From positions 1 to 64,000 of the forward strand of contig NZ_BJDR01000004.1 in NCBI RefSeq assembly GCF_005405245.1: a stretch of DNA of 64,000 nucleotides, written 5' to 3'. The notes beneath the pieces were generated by a model. It had not been told where the DNA came from, did no database searches, and saw nothing but the letters and a program-made list of their open reading frames with translations. The position numbers and the translations under genes were made by a program. Within the stretch, counting starts at the first letter, position 1, and each line of letters starts with the position of its first letter. The stretch comes from Enterococcus nangangensis. Lineage in GTDB: Bacteria; Bacillota; Bacilli; Lactobacillales; Enterococcaceae. This document shows positions 9,036 through 17,267 of the stretch, one piece after another.

Positions 9036-9063
9036 ATTCTAGCACATTTATGTTCTTTGGCAA
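9036..9063 (-). promoter_or_regulatory. Promoter of the ABC-F leader transcript
   Basis: On the minus strand TTGCCA and TAGAAT are 16 bases apart, with the -10 preceded by GTGC. Transcription would begin around 9029, giving the leader with its peptide and terminator. Confidence 0.6.
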
Positions 9064-9070
9064 ACCCTCT

Positions 9071-9111
9071 AAAAAAGCTCGGCACTCTTCATGAAACAAG
9101 AGCGCCGAGCT
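9071..9111 (-). terminator. Terminator of araB-araD-araA
   Basis: AGCTCGGC-n-CTCTTG...AAGAG-n-GCCGAGCT hairpin followed by TTTTTT on the minus strand, about 70 bases after the araA stop. Confidence 0.85.
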
Positions 9112-9183
9112 ACATTACCCAAAATTCAAAAATTTCAACGCAGCCTTAGCCGCTATATCACTAGTTGTTGCAAGAATAAGAAT

Positions 9184-10605
9184 TTAGTCAATCACAACGT
9201 ATTCCACGTCCACTAACTTGGCCCAAGCGATGACTTGTTCTTTTGTTAAGTTTAAGGAAACAACCGTGTGGTGCCCACCACCATTTTCAATCCAAGCGTG
9301 AACACCTTTTTCAAAACTTGGTTTCACTTCCCATAAGACGCGAGCCACTGGCAATTTCGGCGCTGGGACAGTAGGTTCAAAAGCGGAGATTTCGTTAATC
9401 AATAATTTGTAGTGCGTCCCAAAGTCGGCCATGGACACTACCACGCCGTCCCCAGCTTTCCCATCAAAGACTAAACGGGCAGGATCTTTGCGATCGCCAA
9501 TCGACAATGGGGAAACTAAAATTTTAGGGCGATTGCTGGCTAAAGTCGGGTCAACTTCTAACATGTGGGAACCCAAGATAGCTTGTTGACCTTGGCTCAA
9601 CTCATAGGTGTAGTCTTCCATAAAGCCCGTGCTTTGGTTCCCCGCCATCACTTTCAACAAGCGGTCAATGGCGGCCGTTTTCCAGTCTCCTTCACCAGCA
9701 AAGCCGTAACCTTGGGCCATCAAACGTTGGACAGCTAAACCTGGTAATTGTTCCATACCATATAAATCTTCAAAGTTAGACGTGAAGGCGTTGTAGTTAC
9801 CAGCATCTAAGAAACGTTTCAAAGCAATTTCATAACGCGCTTGGACCCGGACACTGTGTTCCCAAGTATCATGGTCGTAATCGCCGTAATCAAAGTCGTA
9901 AAGTTTGGCGTATTCGCTCATTAAAGCGTCGACTTCATCAGCACTAACTTCATTAATTACTTTGACTAAATCGCCAATGCCGTAATAATCTACCGTCCAG
10001 CCAAATTGGATTTGCGCTTCAATTTTATCGCCATCGGTTACAGCCACGTTCCGCATGTTATCGCCAAAACGAGCGACTTTAATTTTAAAGCTTGCGTTGT
10101 AAGCAAGCGCTACTTGCATCCAATCGGCGATTTGTTTTTGGACTTCTGGCCGTTGCCAATAACCCACCACAATTTGATTATTTTTCTTTAAACGAGCATT
10201 AATGAAGCCGTATTCCCGATCCCCGTGAGCCGATTGGTTTAAGTTCATAAAGTCCATATCCATCGTCGCCCAAGGAATACTCTCGTTAAATTGCGTAGCT
10301 AAATGCAAAAGGGGTTTTTGTAATAATTTCGTGCCGCGAATCCACATTTTAGCTGGGGAAAAAGTATGCATCCAAGTAATGACCCCTTGAACTTCATCGC
10401 GGTAGTTGACTTCTTTCATGAGTTCCGTGATTTTATCAGCGGTAATCGCTAAGTCTTGTAAAACGATAGGGTAAGGTAACACGCCACTATCATTTAAGCT
10501 GTCGACGATCTTTTGCGCGTCAGATTTTACTTGGGCTAAAGGTTCTGGTCCATATAAATGTTGGGATCCTACAATCATCCAAAATTCTTTTTGTGTTGTT
10601 GTCAT
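9184..10605 (-). CDS. araA: L-arabinose isomerase
   Basis: 473 residues, the usual size for Firmicute AraA. Converts L-arabinose to L-ribulose in the cytoplasm using Mn2+. Family segments visible are [16 protein letters not shown] at the N-terminus, [13 protein letters not shown] near residue 93 and GEGDWKTAA near 305, the last carrying a metal-ligand glutamate. Third gene of araB-araD-araA, 20 bases downstream of araD, followed by a strong terminator. Confidence 0.95.
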   Translation of the reverse strand: MTTTQKEFWMIVGSQHLYGPEPLAQVKSDAQKIVDSLNDSGVLPYPIVLQDLAITADKITELMKEVNYRDEVQGVITWMHTFSPAKMWIRGTKLLQKPLLHLATQFNESIPWATMDMDFMNLNQSAHGDREYGFINARLKKNNQIVVGYWQRPEVQKQIADWMQVALAYNASFKIKVARFGDNMRNVAVTDGDKIEAQIQFGWTVDYYGIGDLVKVINEVSADEVDALMSEYAKLYDFDYGDYDHDTWEHSVRVQARYEIALKRFLDAGNYNAFTSNFEDLYGMEQLPGLAVQRLMAQGYGFAGEGDWKTAAIDRLLKVMAGNQSTGFMEDYTYELSQGQQAILGSHMLEVDPTLASNRPKILVSPLSIGDRKDPARLVFDGKAGDGVVVSMADFGTHYKLLINEISAFEPTVPAPKLPVARVLWEVKPSFEKGVHAWIENGGGHHTVVSLNLTKEQVIAWAKLVDVEYVVID

Positions 10606-10625
10606 GTGTATCTACTCCTTAAAAT

Positions 10626-11330
10626 TTATTTTTGGCCATAATAGGCATCTTTGCCGTGTTTCCGTAAATAATGTTTATCTAAAATATGTTGTGGTAAAAG
10701 GGGTGCTCCAGGATCAATTTGGAACGTCAATAAATTCATCTTGGCAATTTCTTCTAAAATCACCGCGTTCATTACTGCGGCGTCAGCTGTTTTCCCCCAA
10801 GTGAAAGGCCCATGACCGTGGAGTAAAATACCTGGTACAGCCATTTCATCTAAATTCCGCTCTTTAAAAGTTTCCACAATCACGTTGCCGGTTTCTTCTT
10901 CATAGCCAGCGTCAATTTCTGCCGGCGTTAAAAAGCGCGCATTAGGTACGCCACCGTAAAATGTGTCGGCGTGGGTCGTCCCCATCGCGGCGATATCGTG
11001 CCCTGATTGCGCCCAAGCCGTCGCATAAGTGGAATGGGTATGGCACACCCCGCCAATCGTGGGAAAGGCCCGATACAAAACAGCGTGGGTTGGCGTATCA
11101 GAAGAAGGATTCAACTTTCCTTCCACCACGTTACCGTCTAAGTCGCACACCACCATATCGCTGGCTTTCATAACGTCGTAGCTGACGCCACTAGGTTTAA
11201 TGACAAATAACCCTTTTTCGCGGTCCACCGCAGAGACATTGCCCCAAGTATATTTAATCATCCCTTGCCGCGGTAACTCTAAATTTGCTTGGAAAACTTT
11301 TTCTTTTAATTCCTCTAACAACTTTTTCAC
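10626..11330 (-). CDS. araD: L-ribulose-5-phosphate 4-epimerase
   Basis: 234-residue class II aldolase/epimerase. Zinc ligands are visible in VCHTHSTYATAWAQ and LLHGHGPFTWG, and the phosphate-binding segment KPSGVSYD is near residue 45. It converts L-ribulose-5-P to D-xylulose-5-P, feeding the pentose phosphate or phosphoketolase route. The start codon is GTG, directly after the araB TAG, with a ribosome binding site inside the last codons of araB, so translation is coupled. Confidence 0.95.
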   Translation of the reverse strand: MKKLLEELKEKVFQANLELPRQGMIKYTWGNVSAVDREKGLFVIKPSGVSYDVMKASDMVVCDLDGNVVEGKLNPSSDTPTHAVLYRAFPTIGGVCHTHSTYATAWAQSGHDIAAMGTTHADTFYGGVPNARFLTPAEIDAGYEEETGNVIVETFKERNLDEMAVPGILLHGHGPFTWGKTADAAVMNAVILEEIAKMNLLTFQIDPGAPLLPQHILDKHYLRKHGKDAYYGQK

Positions 11331-12920
11331 CTACTCCATATTTTTGACAGCGCTAGCTTCAATGGCTAACCCCTGTTTAAAAACAGTCATGTATTTTTTA
11401 AAGGCTTCAACATCAGCAGCAACGGGTTCAACGGTGGTTTCTTGTACGTCGGCAAAAACTGTCTGTTGTAAAAATTCCGCCAAAGACATGGTCCGCGCTT
11501 TAGGTAAATAACTAGCTAAAAGACCCATGCCAAAAGCGCCTCCCATCTCAGCCCCTTGGGTGACAGTCACCGGCGTTTTTAAAGCCCCCGCTAAAATTTG
11601 TTGGGCCACCACCGGCGTTTTGAAAATACCGCCGTGACCATAAATTTTAGTGATGGCGACTTGTTCTTCAGCTAGTAAGTCCATGCCAATTTTTAAAGTG
11701 GCAAAGGCACTAAACAATTGGACACGGATAAAATTGCCTAAAGAAAAATTGCTATCCGGTTGGCGGACAAATAAGGGTCGGCCGGCTGCCATTTGGGTAA
11801 TACTTTCTCCTGAGTAATAGCCGTAGCTTAGTAAATCCCCCACGTTTGCTTCATGGGTTAACGCTGTCGGAAAAATTTTAGCAAAGAGCTCATCGTAACT
11901 TAGCTCTAAGCCTAGGGTTTCCGTTAATTCTTTAAACAAATGCATCCAGGCATTGATTTCTGAAGAACAATTGTTAGCGTGGACCATCGCCACCGGATCG
12001 CCACTAGGGGTGGTCACTAAATCAATTTCTGGATAAACTTCTTGTAAAGCTTTTTCTAAAACCACCATGGCAAAAACCGAAGTCCCGGCCGAAACATTCC
12101 CGGTTTTAGGCGTCACGGAATTTGTGGCCACCATCCCGGTACCAGCATCGCCTTCTGGTGGACAAAGGGGGACACCTGGCAGCAAGTCGCCACTAGGGTC
12201 TAATAGTTTTGCCCCAGCAGCTGTTAGTTCTCCGGCTGTTTCGCCAGCAACGAGTACTTTCGGTAAAAGTTGTAATACATCTAAAGAAACGCCGTGGTCT
12301 TTAGCTAAGTGATTAAAGGTCGCGGCCATTTCTTCATCGTAGTTTTTGGTTTTTTCGTTAATGGGAAACATGCCTGAAGCATCCCCGACGCCTAAAACTT
12401 TAGTGCCAGTTAATTGCCAATGAACCCAGCCGGCTAAGGTCGTGAAAAAGCTCACCTCTGATACATGTTCCTCTTGATTTAAAAGGGCTTGATACAAATG
12501 GGCGATGCTCCAACGCTCCGGTACATTATAATGAAAGGCTGCACTTAAAGCGCGACTAGCTTCACCGGTGGTGGTATTCCGCCAAGTCCGAAACGGTACC
12601 AGTAATTCATCTTGCGCATTAAAAGCCAGATAACCGTGCATCATGGCTGAAATTCCTAACCCAGCTAATTGGGTCAAGGGCTGGTTAAATTTTTCTTGAT
12701 ACGTCTGCTTGATTTGACCATAACAGTCTTGTAAACCGGTCACCACGTCAGTTAAATCGTAGGTCCAGAAACCGTCCTTTAGTTGGTTTTCCCACCCGTG
12801 GTCGCCACTAGCGATTACTTGCTGGTTTTCGTCTAATAAGAGCGCTTTAATTTTGGTGGACCCAAACTCGATTCCTAAAAAAAGTTCTGCTGGTGCTGTG
12901 AACAATTGTTCCTGCTCCAT
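11331..12920 (-). CDS. araB: L-ribulokinase (FGGY family)
   Basis: 529-residue FGGY-family carbohydrate kinase that phosphorylates L-ribulose at O5 with ATP. The N-terminal ATP-fold strand GIEFGSTKIKALLLDE and the C-terminal glycine-rich nucleotide segment (YGHGGIFKTPVVAQ and GGAFGMGLLAS) are visible. First gene of the arabinose operon; no arabinose transporter or araR lies within the window. Two AraR-like operators flank the promoter upstream, so the operon is probably induced by arabinose. The stop codon is adjacent to the araD start. Confidence 0.93.
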   Translation of the reverse strand: MEQEQLFTAPAELFLGIEFGSTKIKALLLDENQQVIASGDHGWENQLKDGFWTYDLTDVVTGLQDCYGQIKQTYQEKFNQPLTQLAGLGISAMMHGYLAFNAQDELLVPFRTWRNTTTGEASRALSAAFHYNVPERWSIAHLYQALLNQEEHVSEVSFFTTLAGWVHWQLTGTKVLGVGDASGMFPINEKTKNYDEEMAATFNHLAKDHGVSLDVLQLLPKVLVAGETAGELTAAGAKLLDPSGDLLPGVPLCPPEGDAGTGMVATNSVTPKTGNVSAGTSVFAMVVLEKALQEVYPEIDLVTTPSGDPVAMVHANNCSSEINAWMHLFKELTETLGLELSYDELFAKIFPTALTHEANVGDLLSYGYYSGESITQMAAGRPLFVRQPDSNFSLGNFIRVQLFSAFATLKIGMDLLAEEQVAITKIYGHGGIFKTPVVAQQILAGALKTPVTVTQGAEMGGAFGMGLLASYLPKARTMSLAEFLQQTVFADVQETTVEPVAADVEAFKKYMTVFKQGLAIEASAVKNME

Positions 12921-12959
12921 GCTGTAACCTCCTTCATTTTGTTACCTCCAGTATACTCT

Positions 12960-12975
12960 TTATGTCCGTACAAGT
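12960..12975. promoter_or_regulatory. AraR-like operator 1 (downstream of -10)
   Basis: ACTTGTACGGACATAA on the minus strand resembles the AraR operator core TTGTACGTACAA known from Bacillus. It lies between the -10 and araB, 32 bases from a second copy (three helical turns), suggesting cooperative binding. Confidence 0.55.
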
Positions 12976-12979
12976 AAAT

Positions 12980-13008
12980 ATTATAAAGCACTTTTATCCG
13001 TACAAATA
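12980..13008 (-). promoter_or_regulatory. Promoter of araB-araD-araA
   Basis: Minus-strand TATAAT with a weak -35 (TATTTG) 17 bases upstream. The -35 is embedded in AraR-like operator 2 and the start region is followed by operator 1. Confidence 0.6.
12992..13007. promoter_or_regulatory. AraR-like operator 2 (over -35)
   Basis: ATTTGTACGGATAAAA on the minus strand, sharing TTGTACGGA with operator 1 and covering the -35 region of the ara promoter. Confidence 0.55.
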
Positions 13009-13013
13009 TTCCG

Positions 13014-13063
13014 GCAAAAAAACCACTTTTTAGCATGCTTTTGGCGGGCTAAAAAGTGGTTTT
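13014..13063 (-). terminator. Terminator of the ABC exporter operon
   Basis: AAAACCACTTTTTAGC pairs with GCTAAAAAGTGGTTTT (16 bp) and is followed on the minus strand by a T-run. It lies just after the stop of the downstream exporter gene and insulates the ara promoter. Confidence 0.85.
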
Positions 13064-13078
13064 GGCTTTTATTTTTAG

Positions 13079-14860
13079 TTATTGCATCTTAATTAAGTCG
13101 TACTGCGATTGATACAAATGATAGTATAAGCCACGTTGGGCCATTAACTCATCATGAGTTCCCGCTTCTTGAATCGTTTGGTTGGCGATGTAGAAGATGC
13201 GGTCACTATTTTTAATGGTAGACAAACGGTGAGCAATAATAAAGGAGGTCCGCCCCTTTAAGAGGGCTTGGAGACCCGCTTGCAATAGTTCTTCTGTCTT
13301 CGTATCAATACTAGACGTTGCTTCATCCAAAATTAAAATTTTCGGATTAGCTAGTAAGGTCCGGGCAAAAGCCAACAGTTGCCGTTGACCGGCAGACAAG
13401 GTGCTTCCCCGTTCTTCCACCACCGTATCGTAGCCATCTTTTAATTCCATAATGAAATCATGCGCGCGCACTACTTTAGCGGCAGCAACAATTTCTTCTT
13501 GCGTCGCATCTAAACGACCGTAGCGAATATTTTCTAAAATCGTCCCGGAGAAAATAAAGGTATCTTGGAGCATAACCCCCATTTGTTGCCGTAAGGAGGC
13601 TAAAGTAACGTGAGCGATATCGTGGCCGTCAATGGCAATCGTCCCGGCGTCGACATCATAGAAACGACTCAACAAGTTAATAATGGTGGTCTTACCGGCA
13701 CCAGTCGGTCCCACTAAAGCCACCGACATCCCCGGCTGCACGTGGAAGTCCACATCTTTTAAAATTAATTTATCCGCTTCATAACCAAACGTTACGTGGT
13801 CAAAGGTGATATCCCCTTCAATTGCTGGTAAAGGTTTTGCATCAGGGGCATCCACGATTTCTGGTTGTTCATCCATCGTTTCAAAAATCCGTTCCAAGTA
13901 AGCTGTCGCGGTAATCAAAGAATTATAAAAGTTCCCGATATTAATAACTGGATTCCAGAAGTTATTGATGTAACCGATAAAGGCAATCAACGTCCCGGTG
14001 GAAACGTGAACCCCCACTTGTTGAATTCCTAAAAAGTAAATTAAGCTGGTAGCCATGACGGAAATATTGGTAACCCCCGGCCACAAAAGAAATTGAATTT
14101 TCACCGCGTGCATCCAAGAGGTACGATATTCTTCATTGATGCCATTAAAAATATTATAATTTTCTTTTTCACGGGCAAAGGATTGGGTGATTTTAATCCC
14201 GGCAATACTTTCATGAATATACGCGTTTAAGTTGGACTGCTTATTACTTAACACTTGGTAAGCTTTCCGTTGTTTCGTTTTAATCACCATCACCATGACA
14301 AAAAGGACGGGCATCAATACTAAACTGTATAAGGTTAATTTCGGATCAATCACCAACATAAAAATTAAAGTAATGAAGACGTTGAAAAAATCAGAAATTA
14401 AGTTAATCAGCCCGTTACTCAGCAAATCGCTTAAGGTGTTAATGTAGTTAACTACCCGAATTAAAATTTTGCCGTGAGGACGAGAATCGAAGTAAGAGAA
14501 GGATAGTTTTTGCAAATGTTGGAAGATGTCATAGCGCATGCCTTTTAAGACATCTTGCCCTAATTCCGTAATGTGGTAAATACGGTAGCGCATGCAGATG
14601 CCCACAATAATCAAGGTGAGTAAGAACAAGCCACCAATTAAATACAAGAGACTGGACTTGCCGTTAGGAATCGCATCATCAATGGCAATCTTAGTAAAAT
14701 ATGGCCCAAACATGCCACAAATGTTGGCGAAGATAATCACGGCTAAAATTTTTACAATTCGCTTTTTGTAGGGCAAAATATATTGGCCTAATCGGCGATA
14801 ATGACCCCAATTAAACTCTTGGGTTAGCTCTTCATCCACGTCATATTTATTTCGGGCCAT
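13079..14860 (-). CDS. ABC exporter half-transporter, canonical NBD (EfrB/YfiC-like)
   Basis: 593 residues from the chosen start. An N-terminal six-helix ABC exporter domain (about 25-315) is followed by an ATPase domain with GPTGAGKTTI, the variant signature LSAGQRQ and ILILDEATSSID with the catalytic glutamate. The partner gene upstream has Asp at that position, so this subunit supplies the competent Walker B of a heterodimeric multidrug-type exporter (LmrCD, BmrCD, EfrAB relatives). I chose the ATG at 14858-14860, which has AGGAGGTGAG just upstream; a GTG three codons earlier would overlap that site. Overlaps the partner gene by 14 bases. Substrate unknown. Confidence 0.87.
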   Translation of the reverse strand: MARNKYDVDEELTQEFNWGHYRRLGQYILPYKKRIVKILAVIIFANICGMFGPYFTKIAIDDAIPNGKSSLLYLIGGLFLLTLIIVGICMRYRIYHITELGQDVLKGMRYDIFQHLQKLSFSYFDSRPHGKILIRVVNYINTLSDLLSNGLINLISDFFNVFITLIFMLVIDPKLTLYSLVLMPVLFVMVMVIKTKQRKAYQVLSNKQSNLNAYIHESIAGIKITQSFAREKENYNIFNGINEEYRTSWMHAVKIQFLLWPGVTNISVMATSLIYFLGIQQVGVHVSTGTLIAFIGYINNFWNPVINIGNFYNSLITATAYLERIFETMDEQPEIVDAPDAKPLPAIEGDITFDHVTFGYEADKLILKDVDFHVQPGMSVALVGPTGAGKTTIINLLSRFYDVDAGTIAIDGHDIAHVTLASLRQQMGVMLQDTFIFSGTILENIRYGRLDATQEEIVAAAKVVRAHDFIMELKDGYDTVVEERGSTLSAGQRQLLAFARTLLANPKILILDEATSSIDTKTEELLQAGLQALLKGRTSFIIAHRLSTIKNSDRIFYIANQTIQEAGTHDELMAQRGLYYHLYQSQYDLIKMQ

Positions 14861-16598
14861 TGGTCTCACCTCCTGATAAACCTAATTGTTTTTGATACAC
14901 TTCGTAGTATTTACCCTTTAAAGCCACTAGCTCTTCATGGGTTCCTTGTTCCACCACATGACCTTTTTCCATCATTAAAATTAAATCAGCATCCCGCACT
15001 GAAGAAATCCGGTGGGCAATAATGAAGGTAGTTTTCTTTTCAGTTAATTGGGTTAACTCTTTTTGAATTTTAGTTTCGGTTTCCATATCCACTGCTGACG
15101 TGGTATCATCCAAAATCAAAATAGATGGATCTTTTACTAAGGCACGGGCTAGGGAGATTCGTTGCTTTTGACCGCCGGAAAGTCCGACGCCCCGTTCACC
15201 CACAATGGTCTCGTATCCTTCTGGCATTTTAGAAATAAAGGAATCGGCATCGGCGATGTTGGCCATTTTCCGAATAAAATTATCCGGTGCTTGAGGATTC
15301 CCAAAAGCGATATTATCTGAAATGGTATCAGAAAATAAGAAGACATCTTGCATCACCATGGCAATACTTTCCCGCAGTTTGCGAATCGGATACGTCTTGG
15401 CGTTTTGTTGATCAATTTCCACCACACCAGAAGTTGGATCGTAGAAACGAGCGATTAAGTTTACTAAGGTCGTCTTCCCAGCACCCGTTTCCCCTAAGAT
15501 GCCGACAGTTTGCCCCACGTGGGCCGTAAAGGAAATATCGTGTAAGACCGTATGCGTGGGATCATCGGAAAAGTGGAAGCTGACATTTTCAAACTTAACA
15601 TCCCCTTTAATCCGTTCTTGCAATTGTTTGTCTTCCAGTAAAATTTTTGGTGCCGTCCCTAGCATTTGGCGAATCTTGACGCAAGAAGCATTGAAACGTT
15701 GCACGTCGTTAATCAACCAACCGCTCATGCGCATCGGCTGATTCAGCATCCACAAATAGCCGTTAAAGGCCACGAGATCTCCTAAAGTCATTTTCCCGGC
15801 GATGACTAAAGACCCGCCAAAGACGATAGTAATAATCGTTAAGCTGGAAGCAAAACCATCTAACCACGGCAAATATTTCTTTGAGACGTTCGCCGAATCC
15901 ATATTGCGGCGTTTGTAATCTTCGTTGTGCTCATTGAATTTTTGAATTTCATAATCTTCCCGGGTAAAAGCTTTGACCACCCGGTTGCCCCCGATATTTT
16001 CTTCCACCATGGAGTTTAAACGGGAAAAGCTTTCACGAATCTCTAAAAAGAGGGGCCGTGCTTTTTTCGCCATTAACACCGTGAAAATAAAAATTAAAGG
16101 GGTGACCGCCACAAGGGCTAACATCAAGGGCCAACTAATCCAGCCCATCACCACAATGGCACAAATGAACCAAATGACACATTCAATCGTCTGGTAATCC
16201 ACCCAAGAAACAAAGTGGCGAATCGCATCCGTATCCCCCGTCATCCGCGCCATAATGTCCCCGACGCGGGTGTGATTGAAAAAGTCGAAGTCTAGTTCTT
16301 GCAACTTACGGTAAAGAGCTTGTTTTAAATCATAGACCGTATTTTGGCCTGTGCGTTCAAACAAAATTTGGTACGTGTACCGCACCGTCGTTCGCACCAA
16401 GGTGACTCCCACCATGACAATAAGGATTGGCACCAGTAAATTCAGCTTCTTGTTGTCAATGACTTGGTCCACCAAAACCCCGGTCAAGTATGGATTAATG
16501 AGAATCAGTACGGCGTTGACTAGAATTAAAATAAGAGCCAAACCTAAACGCTTTTTGTTGGGCCGCACAAATTGCCAAATCCATTGGTAATTATTCAT
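14847..16598 (-). CDS. ABC exporter half-transporter, degenerate NBD (EfrA/YfiB-like)
   Basis: 583 residues: transmembrane domain (about 15-300) and ATPase domain with GETGAGKTTL, LSGGQKQR and ILILDDTTSAVD. The residue after the Walker B aspartate is Asp instead of Glu, the hallmark of the degenerate nucleotide site in heterodimeric type IV exporters, while its partner has the normal Glu. Together the two proteins would form one inner-membrane drug or lipid exporter. Upstream there is a TATAAT box (minus strand, about 16674-16679) with a GTTTGTCAAAC palindrome before it that could bind a regulator, but no clear -35. Substrate not predictable. Confidence 0.87.
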   Translation of the reverse strand: MNNYQWIWQFVRPNKKRLGLALILILVNAVLILINPYLTGVLVDQVIDNKKLNLLVPILIVMVGVTLVRTTVRYTYQILFERTGQNTVYDLKQALYRKLQELDFDFFNHTRVGDIMARMTGDTDAIRHFVSWVDYQTIECVIWFICAIVVMGWISWPLMLALVAVTPLIFIFTVLMAKKARPLFLEIRESFSRLNSMVEENIGGNRVVKAFTREDYEIQKFNEHNEDYKRRNMDSANVSKKYLPWLDGFASSLTIITIVFGGSLVIAGKMTLGDLVAFNGYLWMLNQPMRMSGWLINDVQRFNASCVKIRQMLGTAPKILLEDKQLQERIKGDVKFENVSFHFSDDPTHTVLHDISFTAHVGQTVGILGETGAGKTTLVNLIARFYDPTSGVVEIDQQNAKTYPIRKLRESIAMVMQDVFLFSDTISDNIAFGNPQAPDNFIRKMANIADADSFISKMPEGYETIVGERGVGLSGGQKQRISLARALVKDPSILILDDTTSAVDMETETKIQKELTQLTEKKTTFIIAHRISSVRDADLILMMEKGHVVEQGTHEELVALKGKYYEVYQKQLGLSGGETNGPK

Positions 16599-16774
16599 CG
16601 TTACTCTCCTTTGTTTCCCATAAATTTTGAAAACTGCTCACAGTAAGCCGCTTTCTTTTTTTTAAACATAGTGTATTATAAGAGTTTGACAAACCAGATG
16701 TATTCTCTATGCAACCGCTTGATGTCAAAATTCGAACCTCCCTGAAAAAAGCCCCGCAAAAAAGATTTAAAAAC

Positions 16775-16810
16775 AAAAAAGTTAGCACTCCGACGAGGAA
16801 TGCTAACTTT
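16775..16810 (-). terminator. Terminator of the HIT-family gene
   Basis: AAAAAAGTTAGCA...TGCTAACTTTTTT, a 13-bp stem symmetrical for both directions. It directly follows the HIT gene stop codon on the minus strand. Confidence 0.85.
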
Positions 16811-16811
16811 T

Positions 16812-17204
16812 TTAGGACAATTCACTTAAAAGCTGACGCCATTTAGCAACGGCTAAGGAGTGTTGTTGCACCACTCGTCCTTGCCAAAATTGATCATTTG
16901 CGTAACGGGGAATCAAATGAGCGTGAAAATGAACGCCCTCATCCATCGCTCCCCCATTATTCAGCACCACAGTTGTTCCTAACACGGGAAAGTTTCTTTC
17001 TAAAATAGCCACACATTTTTGGACTAAAGGAAAGAAGGCGGCAACTTCTTGTGGATTTAAATCAGTCAGCTTCATGACATGACGCCGGCTAATAATCAGG
17101 AGATGTCCGGCTTGTTCTGGGTTAAGATCAAAAACACCGAAAAAATCAGACGTCACGAATATTTTTTCCGTTTCTTTGATGTCCTGACAAAAAATGCAAT
17201 GCAT
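16812..17204 (-). CDS. HIT-family nucleotide hydrolase/transferase
   Basis: 130 residues with the histidine triad GVHFHAHLIPR near residue 95 and an N-terminal zinc-type CIFC pair at residues 3-6. HIT proteins cleave nucleoside phosphoramidates and dinucleoside polyphosphates. The gene lies 63 bases after the terminated membrane-protein gene upstream and has its own terminator. Cellular role not known. Confidence 0.87.
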   Translation of the reverse strand: MHCIFCQDIKETEKIFVTSDFFGVFDLNPEQAGHLLIISRRHVMKLTDLNPQEVAAFFPLVQKCVAILERNFPVLGTTVVLNNGGAMDEGVHFHAHLIPRYANDQFWQGRVVQQHSLAVAKWRQLLSELS

Positions 17205-17232
17205 CGTGTACTCCTTTCTCCTTCAGCGTAGG

Positions 17233-17259
17233 AAAAAGGGGCGAACTAGCGCCCCTTTC
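17233..17259 (-). terminator. Terminator of the 585-residue membrane protein gene
   Basis: GGGGCG-CTAGTT-CGCCCC followed by TTTTT on the minus strand, immediately after the stop codon. Confidence 0.8.
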
Positions 17260-17267
17260 TTCTCAGA

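Noticed and set aside
16591-16788. 65-codon frame upstream of the ABC exporter
   Set aside because: It lies over promoter-like sequence, has no ribosome binding site and overlaps the exporter start.
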